NCBI GenBank assembly: GCA_019634595.1
Contig: JAHCBC010000003.1
Span: 124,001-188,000 of the forward strand
Source of the DNA: Akkermansiaceae bacterium
GTDB taxonomy: Bacteria > Verrucomicrobiota > Verrucomicrobiia > Verrucomicrobiales > Akkermansiaceae
Reading direction: 5' to 3'
DNA: 64,000 nucleotides
Below are positions 51,431-59,993 of this stretch, piece by piece. A program made the translations under genes and the position numbers. Within the stretch, counting starts at the first letter, position 1; each line of letters starts with the position of its first letter. The notes under the pieces were generated by a model. It did no database searches and had not been told where the DNA came from. It saw only the letters and a list, made by a program, of their open reading frames with translations.

Positions 51431-53410
51431 ATGAAATTTCCTCTCATCCTCTGCACCGCCATCCTGGCGACCCCATTGTCCGCCGCGCCCCAGACGCCCA
51501 ATCCCGGCCTGAAGTACTACTACCCGGTGCCCGCCGCGAACCCCGCGCAGGTCATCCAGGCGGACGTCTGCGTCTACGGCGGCACGCCGGGCGGAGTCTC
51601 CGCCGCGGTCCAGTCCGCCCGCATGGGAAAAAAGGCGGTGCTGGTGGTCATGCGCCGCCACGTGGGCGGGATGACCTCAGGCGGCCTCACCGCCACGGAC
51701 ATCGGCAACCGCAAGGCGGTCGGCGGATTCGCCAATGAGGTCTATGGAAAGATCGGCATGACGGCCGGATTCCGGCCATCCCAGGCGGAGGCGGCTTTCC
51801 TCCATTTCCTGAAGGAGGCCGGAGTGGAGATTTACTATGAACACCGTTTGAAGGACGTCGTGAAGGAGGGCAACCGGATTACCTCCATCACCTTCGAGAA
51901 CGGCAACAGCGTGAAGGCGAAGATGTTCGTGGACTCCACCTATGAGGGGGATCTGTTCGCGAAGGCCGGTGTCTCCCACCACGTGGGCCGGGAGTCGAAC
52001 GCGACCTACGGGGAAACCATCAACGGAATCCAGTTCCGGAACGCGCACAACTTCAACGTCAGGGTGGATCCTTATGTGAAACCGGGAGATCCCGCCAGCG
52101 GCCTGCTGCCCGGCATTTCCGCCGAAGATCCCGGAAAGGCCGGAGACGGTGACAAGAAGATCCAGGCCTACAACTTCCGCTTCCAGCTCTGGGACGGACC
52201 GGACCGCCTGCCTTTCCCGAAGCCGGACGGCTATGACCGCGGCCGCTTCGCGCTGTATGAGCGCTACCTGAAGACCACCAAGACGCCACCGGCCCCGTTC
52301 AGGCTCCGCAACGGTGACTGCAACAACGTCGGCGGCTACTCGACCGACAACATCGGCGCGAACTATGCCTGGCCGGAGGCGGACTATGAAACGCGCGAGA
52401 AGATCTTCCAGGACCACGTGAACTACCAGAAGGGGCTGGCCTACTTCGCCACCAACGATCCGGAAGTTCCGCAGGGCGTCCGCGACAGGATGAAGGCCTG
52501 GGGCCTGATGCCGGGTGAATTTCCGGAAACCGGCGGCTTTCCGCATGAACTCTACGTCCGCGAGGGCCGCCGCATGATCTCCGACCATGTGATGACGGAG
52601 GCGGAGTGCCGCAGCATGAAGGTCGTGGCGGACTCCATCGGACTGGCCGCCTACACCATGGACTCCCACAACTGCCAGCGCGTGGTCATCGACGGCGCGG
52701 TGCGGAATGAAGGGGACGTCCAGGTCCGCGTCCCGCGCCCCTACCCCATCAGCTACCGCAGCATCGTCCCGAAGGAAGCGGAGTGCGCGAACCTCCTTGT
52801 CAGCGTCTGCCTTTCCTCCTCCCACATCGCCTATGGTTCCATCCGCATGGAGCCGGTGTTCATGATCCTGGGGCAGTCGGCCGCAACGGCGGCGTCCCTC
52901 GCCATCGATGGCAAGACGTCCGTCCAGAAAGTGGACTACGCGAAGCTGAGCGAACGCCTGCTGGCCGACCAACAGATCCTCAAATGGGATGCCCCGCCGC
53001 TCAGCGCGGAGGAGACCGCCGGCGCGCCGGAAGGCATCGAGGTGGATGACACCGCCGCCGCCAAGACCGGAAAATGGAATGAGGCGACCTCAGGCAACTA
53101 CCTGCATGACGCGGACAAGGACAAGGGCACCAAGTCCATCACCTACACCCCGGATCTGCCGAAGGATGGCAACTACGACGTGTACATGACCTGGAAGAAA
53201 ACCGGCAACCGCGCGACGAACGTGCCGGTGGTCATCACCGGAGCCAACGGCGAGGTGGCCGTGACCGTGGACCAGCGCAACAAAGGCGGTTGGGTGAAGA
53301 TCCACTCCGGGCCGTTCAAGGCCGGAAAAACCTCCAGCCTGACCCTTTCCAACAAGGGCACCGACGGCCATGTCATCGCGGATGCGGTGCGCTGGTCGCC
53401 GGTGAAATGA
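51431..53410 (+). CDS. Secreted FAD-dependent oxidoreductase with golvesin-like C-terminal domain
   Basis: From the ATG at 51431 a signal peptide (MKFPLILCTAILATPLSAAP) precedes the FAD_oxidored core: DVCVYGGTPGGVSAAVQSAR, RRHVGGMTSGGLTATDIGN and FVDSTYEGDLFAKAGVSHHV, with LLVSVCLSSSHIAYG and FMILGQSAATAASLAI near its end (about 40-525). Residues about 540-659 form a golvesin/xanthan-lyase-type domain (DGNYDVYMTWKKTGNRA, VTVDQRNKGGWVKIHSGPF, ADAVRWSP), probably for carbohydrate binding. The fusion suggests oxidation of a polymeric sugar. The core is related to the oxidoreductase at 30733 but longer. Confidence 0.88.
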   Translation: MKFPLILCTAILATPLSAAPQTPNPGLKYYYPVPAANPAQVIQADVCVYGGTPGGVSAAVQSARMGKKAVLVVMRRHVGGMTSGGLTATDIGNRKAVGGFANEVYGKIGMTAGFRPSQAEAAFLHFLKEAGVEIYYEHRLKDVVKEGNRITSITFENGNSVKAKMFVDSTYEGDLFAKAGVSHHVGRESNATYGETINGIQFRNAHNFNVRVDPYVKPGDPASGLLPGISAEDPGKAGDGDKKIQAYNFRFQLWDGPDRLPFPKPDGYDRGRFALYERYLKTTKTPPAPFRLRNGDCNNVGGYSTDNIGANYAWPEADYETREKIFQDHVNYQKGLAYFATNDPEVPQGVRDRMKAWGLMPGEFPETGGFPHELYVREGRRMISDHVMTEAECRSMKVVADSIGLAAYTMDSHNCQRVVIDGAVRNEGDVQVRVPRPYPISYRSIVPKEAECANLLVSVCLSSSHIAYGSIRMEPVFMILGQSAATAASLAIDGKTSVQKVDYAKLSERLLADQQILKWDAPPLSAEETAGAPEGIEVDDTAAAKTGKWNEATSGNYLHDADKDKGTKSITYTPDLPKDGNYDVYMTWKKTGNRATNVPVVITGANGEVAVTVDQRNKGGWVKIHSGPFKAGKTSSLTLSNKGTDGHVIADAVRWSPVK

Positions 53411-53435
53411 AGGCGGGCATCCGTGGGACGGGCAA

Positions 53436-53656
53436 ATGCCCATGAATCCGCCCGTTCGCTCCATGAACTGACACCTGATCTACGCATCCACGTAATGCCG
53501 GTGCGTCCGGTTTTGTGACATTGTTTTTTTGTCAGCGCGACGGACGCCCCCCACCGGAAACGCCGACAACATCCCCCCAAAAAGAGCGTTCCCCCCGACG
53601 CGACACCACCGGCAGAGAAGTCCCCCCGCTACTCTGCCGGTTTGCTTTTTGGCAGG
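53436..53656 (+). ncRNA. Candidate small RNA, 222-bp repeat family copy B
   Basis: Same layout as the copy at 1331: TACG-N6-CGTA, a T-rich stretch, four C6 runs, and a 10-bp-arm hairpin (53608-53617 with 53632-53641) with the fourth C run in its loop, then TTTGCTTTTT. Base differences from copy A fall between the C runs (for example CGAAAAACAAG versus CAAAAAGAG), while the C6 runs and hairpin stem are unchanged. It begins 26 bases after the oxidoreductase stop. Confidence 0.4.
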
Positions 53657-53698
53657 ATGACCTGTGGTATGATGCTTGATCGCCGCCCGGCTCTCGCC

Positions 53699-54973
53699 TC
53701 AATCCCCACCCCGCATCAGGCGGCCTGTGGGATCGATGCGGTCCACTGTAACGAACATCAGCACCCGGGATCCATCCTCACGACGCTGCACCAAGAGACG
53801 GGTCGAGCCATCGTCGGAGTAACCTTCCGAGCTGAGATCCGCCGTGCTTCGGAAGGAAGCGGCACTGATCACCTCCCCCGGGCTTTCATCCAGCGCGGTA
53901 TCCAGATAGCCAACCGTGGCCTCTTGTCCGAAGCCCACTGCGCCGCCCTTGAAGTCGATGACCTTCCCCACGTTCCTGCTTTCATAGCCATTCCCCACCG
54001 GGTAGATGACCTCCCGGATCATCTCGACCGTCGCGGGTTGACCATCCTTGGCCATCACCACCGGCAGGGTGGTGAAATTCACCCCGGAGTCCTGCGACAT
54101 CCCTTGCAGCAACCGGGCGATATCCTGCGACGAATAAATCCCGGGAGTGATCTTCTCCGCATCGAACCCGGCGGGAATCTCCGCCACCTTTGCGGTGTAT
54201 TTAGACTGCACGGAGGGCGCGTCATCCACCATCCGGGAAAGAGCTTCCAGCTTTGCGAAATCCGCAGGGCTTGCGGCATCGATCCGCAGTTCGCGGTGGG
54301 AGGTGTCGAAGGTGATCTTCGTGGCCGGATCCAGCTTCACCCCCATCGCGGCGAGCATCCTGAGAAGAGCCTCGGTTCCTCCCAGGCGGATGGAACCATC
54401 CTCGCGCTTCTCGGGCGTGGTTCCTGTGAGATCCATCAGACGCGGGATGAGGTCGTAGGAGATGGCCACCTTGCCGGCAACAGGCCCGCTGCCATCCGGC
54501 ATGGGTGTGAATGTGTAGCTCAAGCCGCTACGGGTCACCTGCATGCCGGCTCCGGCCGCGAGCATCCGCAAGGCATTGCTGAAGTTCCGCCCCGCCAGCG
54601 TCATCCGCAACCGGGTTCCGTCGTCCGGCGGAACGTCGAACGTGAACGACAATGGAATCTGCCCCGAGCGCCTGCAGGCATCCATATAGGCGGCCATCAG
54701 CTTGTCGAGCGCCGCCCCGAGGGCGAGACCGTCGATCTCGAGGCGCGGCAGGATGAAATGCACCAGTTGTTCCGGCCGGTGTACTTTTCCTTCGACACGC
54801 TCCTTGCTGCGGAATTTCACCACGCCTGCCTCATCCCCCACCGCCTCCAACCCGGTACCGGTGGACTTCCGTGCGGAACTTGCGGCAGGGAGAAAAAGGT
54901 AATCTCCACCGGCAATCCAGAGGATCGCCAACAGGCCCACCAGCACGAGCACAGACAAGGATGCACGTTTCAC
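53699..54973 (-). CDS. Membrane-anchored protein with secretin N-domain-like repeats
   Basis: The 424-residue product starts (GTG 54973) VKRASLSVLVLVGLLAILWI, a signal anchor. Two regions resemble the short N-terminal (STN/N0-N1) domains of secretins: MTLAGRNFSNALRMLAAGAG (about 130-150) and the pair TEALLRMLAAMGVKLDPATK and LRIDAASPADFAKLEALSRMVDD (about 205-255). No secretin barrel follows. The ORF stays open upstream to an ATG at 55069 inside copy C of the repeat, giving MRRSGVSSW..., which I treat as non-genic. It is bracketed by repeat copies B and C in direct orientation. The function is unknown. Confidence 0.65.
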   Translation of the reverse strand: MKRASLSVLVLVGLLAILWIAGGDYLFLPAASSARKSTGTGLEAVGDEAGVVKFRSKERVEGKVHRPEQLVHFILPRLEIDGLALGAALDKLMAAYMDACRRSGQIPLSFTFDVPPDDGTRLRMTLAGRNFSNALRMLAAGAGMQVTRSGLSYTFTPMPDGSGPVAGKVAISYDLIPRLMDLTGTTPEKREDGSIRLGGTEALLRMLAAMGVKLDPATKITFDTSHRELRIDAASPADFAKLEALSRMVDDAPSVQSKYTAKVAEIPAGFDAEKITPGIYSSQDIARLLQGMSQDSGVNFTTLPVVMAKDGQPATVEMIREVIYPVGNGYESRNVGKVIDFKGGAVGFGQEATVGYLDTALDESPGEVISAASFRSTADLSSEGYSDDGSTRLLVQRREDGSRVLMFVTVDRIDPTGRLMRGGD

Positions 54974-55017
54974 ATGCTGAACCTGAATCAGACCATGGGT
55001 CTCTGGCAAGCTCCGGA

Positions 55018-55238
55018 ATCCCCATGAATCCGCCCGTTCATTCCATGAACTGACGCCTGATCTACGCATCCGCGTAATGCCGATGTGTCCGGTTTTGTGC
55101 CATGGTTTTCTCGTCAGCGCGACGGACTCCCCCCGACCGGAAACGCCGACAACATCCCCCCAAAAGAGCGTTCCCCCCGACGCGACACCACCGGCAGAGA
55201 AGTCCCCCCGCTACTCTGCCGGTTTGCTTTTTGGCGGG
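55018..55238 (+). ncRNA. Candidate small RNA, 222-bp repeat family copy C
   Basis: Same layout as copies A and B: TACG-N6-CGTA, a divergent T-rich spacer (CATGGTTTTCTC replaces ATTGTTTTTTT), four C6 runs, and a hairpin (55190-55199 with 55214-55223) with C6 in its loop, then TTTGCTTTTT. The whole interval between copies B and C (about 1.36 kb) contains only the secretin-N-domain-like gene. Confidence 0.4.
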
Positions 55239-55320
55239 TAGCGGTAGCCGATCGGTCCGATGCGTCGAAGCTGAAAGGCGGAACCTCTGGCAGAAGGGTT
55301 ACTTCCCCTCCCCAAACGCA

Positions 55321-55352
55321 GGAAAGCCACCGCGGGCAACGCGGTGGCTTCC
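55321..55352. terminator. Strong hairpin downstream of pheT
   Basis: GCCACCGCG (55326-55334) and CGCGGTGGC (55340-55348) form a 9-bp GC stem, extended by AA/TT pairs, around the loop GGCAA. It lies about 60 bases after the pheT stop on the minus strand. It has no long T tract, so Rho-independent strength is uncertain. Confidence 0.6.
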
Positions 55353-55413
55353 TGGAATGAATGAATACGCCGATCTGGAAACCAGCGCTCCCAGCGGGCT
55401 TTCTCCAGCAGTC

Positions 55414-57795
55414 TCAGCGGAACTTCACGCCCAGGCCGGTGGTCAGTGCGGAGAGCACCTTCTGGTGCGCGGCATCGACTTCCTCCGCCTTGAGCGTGCG
55501 GTCCGCGGCGCGGTAGTGGAAGCGGTAGGCCACGGACTTGCGGTCGGCGGGGAGTTTCACGCCGGTCGGGTCGGTGAAGACGTCGAAGCATTCGGAACCG
55601 GTCAGGAGCGGCTCGGCGTGCTTGGCGATCACCGCCTCGATCTGGGCGTTGGCGGTGGCGGCGGGGATCTCCATCGCGGCGTCGCGGGACGAACCCGGGA
55701 ACTGCGGCAGGTCCTCCACCTGGGTGATACCGGCCAGGAGCTTGCGCACCTTCGCCAGATCCAGCTCCGCGACATACACGGCGGAGTTGAAGTCGAGCGC
55801 GCGTTCCTTCGCCAGCGAAAGACGGGCGAAGACGCCGATGTTCTGGTCATCCACCTTGATGTCGCTGCCGAGCGCGAAGCCATCGCGTTCCTTCGGCACG
55901 AAGCGGATGGTGCGGTTCGGCAGGATGGCACCGAGGATGCCCTTCAGGTCATAGAGATCCGCGGTGCGGTCGGTCTGTGCCCAGCCGCCGGTGTTGGTGC
56001 TGCCGGAGACGAGGATGGCCAGCGTTTCGCTTTCCTGGTCCTTCGCCTTGCCGCCGCCCGCATTGCGGAACACGCGGCCCATTTCGAAGAAGCGGAGCGC
56101 CTTCTGCTGCTGGCGCACGTTGCGCGCGGCGCTGGCGACCAACCCGGGGACGATGCTGGGGCGCATGACGGCGTGGTCCTCGCTGAGCGGGAGCTTCACG
56201 CGGATGATGTCGCCATCCTGCAGCGGGCGCAGTGGCAGCGCATCGGCCACCTGGGCGTCAGAGATGAGCTTGATGGTCTGGCACTCGTAGAGGCCGAGCG
56301 CGGCGAGGCGGCGGCGCAGGACCATGTCCGCGTCATACGCCTTGTCCACGGTGCTCTGCGGCACGAAGGCACCGAGGAAACGGGAGGGCACATTGTCCAG
56401 TCCGTGCACGCGGGCGATCTCCTCCACGAGGTCGATGTGGCGCTGGAGATCGGCACGGAACGACGGGACATCCCAGGTGCCGTCGGTGAGTTTCGACAGG
56501 CCCAGACGGGTGAGGATTTCCTCCGCGGCATCCAGTGAAATGGAGCCACCCATGAGCTGGTTGAGCCGTTTCTCATCCAGTGCCACCGGCTTCGTCAGCT
56601 CGGGTGCGGTACCGGAGATGAAGGTCACGCTGGCATCGCCACCCGCGGTCTCCAGGATGAGCTTCACGGCCAGCGCGGAGGCGGGCAAGACGCCCTGCGG
56701 ATCGACCCCGCGCTCGAAGCGGTAGGAAGAGTCGGAGGAAAGCGCGGTGCGGCGGGAGGTGCGGCGGATGCCCTGCGGGGCGAACCAGGCGGACTCCAGC
56801 AGGATCTCCGTGGTTTCCTCCGTGACGCCGCTCTCCGCTCCACCCATCACGCCGCCGAGGGCGAGCGCGGCTCCGGATTCATCCGAAATGAGGAGGTCGC
56901 CGGAAAGCAGTTCGTGCTTCGAGTCATCGAGCGCGTTGAACACCTCGCCGTCGTTGGCGTGGCGGACGACGATCGCGCCGCTGACCTTCGCGGCGTCAAA
57001 AGCGTGCAGCGGCTGGCCGAGCTCGTGCAGCACGAAGTTCGTTATATCGACGACGTTGTTGATCGGGCGCAGGCCGATGGATTCCAGGCGCTTTTTCAAC
57101 CAAGCCGGGCTGTCCTGAACCTTCACGCCCTTGATGCGGACGGCGGTGTAGAGCGGGCAGGCATCCGTGGCATTGATGCGGACGACGGAGGTGTCTTCGG
57201 AAAACTTCTCCACGGCCGGGATTTCCAGCGGCAGGAAAGGCGTGCGCAGGAGGGTGGCCAGCTCCCGGCCCATGCCGCGGTGGCTCAGGAGATCCGGGCG
57301 GTTCGGCGTGACTTCCAGTTCGAGCAGGACGTCGGAGTCGAACATCTCCTTCACCGGCTTCCCGATGACGGAATCCTCCGGCAGGATGAGCAGGCCGTCC
57401 TCGCCCTTCGGCAGGCCGATCTCCTCCGCGGCGCAGAGCATGCCACGGGAATCAACACCGCGCATCTTCGTCTCGTCGATGGTGAAGCCGCCGGGCAGCG
57501 CGGCGCCGGGCAGGGCGCAGGGCACCTTGTCCCCGACCTTGTAGTTCTTCGCACCACAGACGATCTGCCGCAGCGTCCCCTCGCCCACATCCACCTGGGT
57601 GACCTTCAGCTTGTCCGCGTTCGGGTGCTGCACGGCCTCCATGATCTGCGCGACCACGATCTTTTCCGAGGCGATGCCCTTCGTCTCGATGCCTTCGACT
57701 TCAACACCCGCGAAGGTGAAAAGGTCATCGATCTCCTTGATCGATTTTCCGGAGAGATTCAGGTGGCTGCCTAGCCAGTTGAGGGAGGTTTTCAT
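55414..57795 (-). CDS. pheT: Phenylalanine--tRNA ligase beta subunit
   Basis: The 793-residue protein has the normal domain order. A tRNA-binding OB domain comes first (about 40-150, IVVAQIMEAVQHPNADKL then MLCAAEEIGL), then the B3/4 editing domain, the B5 domain (residues about 400-470) and a catalytic-like core. A C-terminal anticodon-binding (FDX-ACB) domain follows (FPGSSRDAAMEIPA, then DRKSVAYRFHYRAADRTL). It forms the alpha2-beta2 enzyme charging tRNA-Phe. It starts 101 bases after the pheS stop, with a dispersed repeat in between, which is longer than the usual pheS-pheT spacing. Confidence 0.98.
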   Translation of the reverse strand: MKTSLNWLGSHLNLSGKSIKEIDDLFTFAGVEVEGIETKGIASEKIVVAQIMEAVQHPNADKLKVTQVDVGEGTLRQIVCGAKNYKVGDKVPCALPGAALPGGFTIDETKMRGVDSRGMLCAAEEIGLPKGEDGLLILPEDSVIGKPVKEMFDSDVLLELEVTPNRPDLLSHRGMGRELATLLRTPFLPLEIPAVEKFSEDTSVVRINATDACPLYTAVRIKGVKVQDSPAWLKKRLESIGLRPINNVVDITNFVLHELGQPLHAFDAAKVSGAIVVRHANDGEVFNALDDSKHELLSGDLLISDESGAALALGGVMGGAESGVTEETTEILLESAWFAPQGIRRTSRRTALSSDSSYRFERGVDPQGVLPASALAVKLILETAGGDASVTFISGTAPELTKPVALDEKRLNQLMGGSISLDAAEEILTRLGLSKLTDGTWDVPSFRADLQRHIDLVEEIARVHGLDNVPSRFLGAFVPQSTVDKAYDADMVLRRRLAALGLYECQTIKLISDAQVADALPLRPLQDGDIIRVKLPLSEDHAVMRPSIVPGLVASAARNVRQQQKALRFFEMGRVFRNAGGGKAKDQESETLAILVSGSTNTGGWAQTDRTADLYDLKGILGAILPNRTIRFVPKERDGFALGSDIKVDDQNIGVFARLSLAKERALDFNSAVYVAELDLAKVRKLLAGITQVEDLPQFPGSSRDAAMEIPAATANAQIEAVIAKHAEPLLTGSECFDVFTDPTGVKLPADRKSVAYRFHYRAADRTLKAEEVDAAHQKVLSALTTGLGVKFR

Positions 57796-57817
57796 GACAG
57801 GAAGAGGGAAATTTTAT

Positions 57818-57890
57818 AAACCACGAATGGACGCCAATGGACGCGAATGAAGGATTCTTATTGGCGTTGATTCGCGTTCATTCGCGGTTC
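57818..57890. repeat. Inverted 'ACGAATG' repeat between pheS and pheT
   Basis: The left part (AACCACGAATGGACGCCAAT...) is answered by an imperfect inverted copy ending ATTCGCGGTTC at 57890. Several ACGAATG/ACGCCAAT units recur in both arms. The element sits inside a two-gene operon, so it must be transcribed and could form a stable mRNA hairpin that sets the ratio of the two subunits. Confidence 0.6.
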
Positions 57891-57896
57891 TTTTTA

Positions 57897-58913
57897 TCAG
57901 GCGAATTGTTTGAGGAAGCGGACGTCGTTTTCGATGAGGAGGCGGATGTCCTTGATGCCCCAACGGATCATGGCGAGGCGGTCGAGGCCCATGCCGAAGG
58001 CGAAGCCGGTGACCTTTTCCGGATCGAAGGCGGTGTCCTTGCGGGAGGCGTTGAGGGCGGCGAAGACGGCGGGGTCCACCATGCCGCAGCCGGCGACCTC
58101 GATCCAGCGCGGAGCCTGGCCCTTGACCTGGAGCTTCACGTCGATCTCGAAGCTCGGCTCCGTGAACGGGAAGAAGTGCGGGCGGAAGCGGACCTCCGTG
58201 GAGGTGCCGAACAGCTCGCGCAGAAAATACTCCAGGGTGCCCTTCAGGTCCGGCAGGGAGACATCCTCCGCGACGTAGAGTCCTTCGAGCTGGTTGAAAA
58301 CGGAAAGGTGGGTGGCATCGATCTCATCCCGGCGGTAGGCGGAGCCGGGGGCGATGATACGCACGGGCGGGGTCTGAGTCTCCATGGTGCGCACCTGCAC
58401 GCTGGAGGTGTGGGTGCGGAGGAGTTTTCCGGAGTCGAAATAGAACGTGTCCTTCTCGTTGCGCGCCGGGTGGTCGGCGGGAGTGTTCAGCGCATCGAAG
58501 CAATGGAACTCATCCTCGATCTCCGGGCCGTCGGCGAGGGCGAAGCCCATCCTGCGGAGGATGCCGATGGCCTCGTCACGGATCTGGGTGAGCGGGTGGA
58601 GCGCACCGGTGAGGACCGGGCGGGCAGGCAGGGTCACATCGACTCCGTCGAGCGCCTTGCGGTCAGCGACTTCCTGGAGGGCCGCCTGCTTCTCTTCCAG
58701 TGCGGTGGTGATGGCGGCGCGGGCGGCGTTGAGCGACTGGCCGAAGGCGGCCTTTTCCTCCTTCGGCACATCCTTGATGCCAGCCTGGGCCAGGGTGAGC
58801 GTGCCTTTCTTGCCCAGCACCCCCACGCGGGCGTCTTCGAGCGCACGCTCGTCTGCTGCGTTGGCGATGCGTTCCAGGGCATCGGTCTGGATGGAGGCGA
58901 TGGACTCGTTCAT
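57897..58913 (-). CDS. pheS: Phenylalanine--tRNA ligase alpha subunit
   Basis: The 338-residue protein shows an N-terminal coiled-coil (about 1-90), then class II motifs: TQIRDEAIGILRRMGFALAD (entry to the core), motif 2 SSVQVRTMETQ, FNQLEGLYVAEDVSLPDLKG, and motif 3 GFAFGMGLDRLAMIRWGI. It is the catalytic alpha chain of the heterotetrameric enzyme and lies upstream of pheT on the same strand. Length and motifs are normal. Confidence 0.98.
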   Translation of the reverse strand: MNESIASIQTDALERIANAADERALEDARVGVLGKKGTLTLAQAGIKDVPKEEKAAFGQSLNAARAAITTALEEKQAALQEVADRKALDGVDVTLPARPVLTGALHPLTQIRDEAIGILRRMGFALADGPEIEDEFHCFDALNTPADHPARNEKDTFYFDSGKLLRTHTSSVQVRTMETQTPPVRIIAPGSAYRRDEIDATHLSVFNQLEGLYVAEDVSLPDLKGTLEYFLRELFGTSTEVRFRPHFFPFTEPSFEIDVKLQVKGQAPRWIEVAGCGMVDPAVFAALNASRKDTAFDPEKVTGFAFGMGLDRLAMIRWGIKDIRLLIENDVRFLKQFA

Positions 58914-58970
58914 GGGAGGCGGACGGCTTAGCCGGTTATTCCGGGGCGGTCAAAGGCTTTGAAATGGGGA

Positions 58971-59100
58971 AGGCAGGGACGTCTCTCCGAGACGTCCGGT
59001 GGGTGGCGGCGGATTCCGGGCGGAAAGCCCCTCCTTCCCCCCCATGCAGGGGTTGCTTGCGGCTCTCCCCCGCCGGACGCCATGGAATGGCATCCCTGCC
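58971..59100. repeat. REPIN family 2, inverted pair
   Basis: GGCAGGGACGTCTC-TCC-GAGACGTCC begins at 58971. The partner, ending in CCCTGCC near 59099, reads inverted as GGCAGGGATGCCAT-TCC-ATGGCGTCC. The same head and TCC loop occur at 8571 and 8725. The element fills the gap between pheS and the epimerase. Confidence 0.7.
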
Positions 59101-59913
59101 TCACAACGTCTCCGCCACCGAGGGAACCGCGTCCAGAAATGACGGAAATTCCGGCTGCCAGCCGGTGTCCCGCAGCTTCGCCGCTGAGACTTTCTTGTGG
59201 GTCCAGCCGCGCTTGCGGTCCGGGTCACGAGGGCCGGACGACGGAACCGGTTTCCCGAAAATCTCCGCCAGCCGCCGGTAACATTCGCCCTGCGGCATCG
59301 GGGTGGAATCGCTGACGTTGAAGACTCCGCGAAGATTTTCCGACGCCAGGTGGAAAACCGCCCGCGCCGCATCGTCCCGGTGGATCTGGTTGAGGAAACG
59401 CCTGCCGTCCTCCTCGATGACCGCGTCCCCGGAGAGGAATTTCTTCAGAATGACGCTGCGCCCGGGGCCGTAGATCCCGGAGAGCCGGGCGACCGTGCCC
59501 CCGGCATCCAGCACCACCTTTTCCGCGGCGAGCAGGAGACGCCCGGTTTCCCGCTCCGGGATGGCAGGGCTTTCCTCATCCACCTCGGAACCGTCCGTCT
59601 GGGCATAGACGGAGGAACTGGAAGTGAAAAGCAGCGGCACCCCGGGAAATACGTCCGCCAGATTCCGGCAGCCATCGACATACACCCGCTGGTAGGCGTC
59701 CGGGCCACCACGGCCGGAGGCGGCGCAGTGGACGATGAAATCCGGAGCGGCATCCGCCAGCCCACGCACGGAGAAAAGGTCGCTGACATCCGCCGCACGC
59801 GAACCGTCGCCGCCGGAGAGGGAGACAGGGGTGACCTCCCAGCCATGGTCGCGGAAGACCTCTGAGATCCTGGCACCGAGGTAACCTGCGCCGATGAGCA
59901 GAACGTGTGGCAT
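59101..59913 (-). CDS. NAD-dependent epimerase/dehydratase-like (YeeZ type)
   Basis: The 270-residue extended-SDR protein starts with a Rossmann motif (MPHVLLIGAGYLGARISEVF, G-x-G-x2-G). It keeps FTSSSSVYAQTDG, LSGIYGPGR and IHRDDAARAVFHLA. The order and short length match SDR family members related to E. coli YeeZ, which likely act on nucleotide sugars. The catalytic YxxxK is not obvious after SVYAQ, so activity is uncertain. It sits between the pheS-side REPIN and the beta-lactamase-like gene, all on one strand. Confidence 0.82.
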   Translation of the reverse strand: MPHVLLIGAGYLGARISEVFRDHGWEVTPVSLSGGDGSRAADVSDLFSVRGLADAAPDFIVHCAASGRGGPDAYQRVYVDGCRNLADVFPGVPLLFTSSSSVYAQTDGSEVDEESPAIPERETGRLLLAAEKVVLDAGGTVARLSGIYGPGRSVILKKFLSGDAVIEEDGRRFLNQIHRDDAARAVFHLASENLRGVFNVSDSTPMPQGECYRRLAEIFGKPVPSSGPRDPDRKRGWTHKKVSAAKLRDTGWQPEFPSFLDAVPSVAETL

Positions 59914-59993
59914 GATGTTTTCCTATTCCGGAAGAACGGGGCGGGACGCCCCGGCAACGGACTGGGGCAAGATGCCCCAGTCACTTTCCAAGA

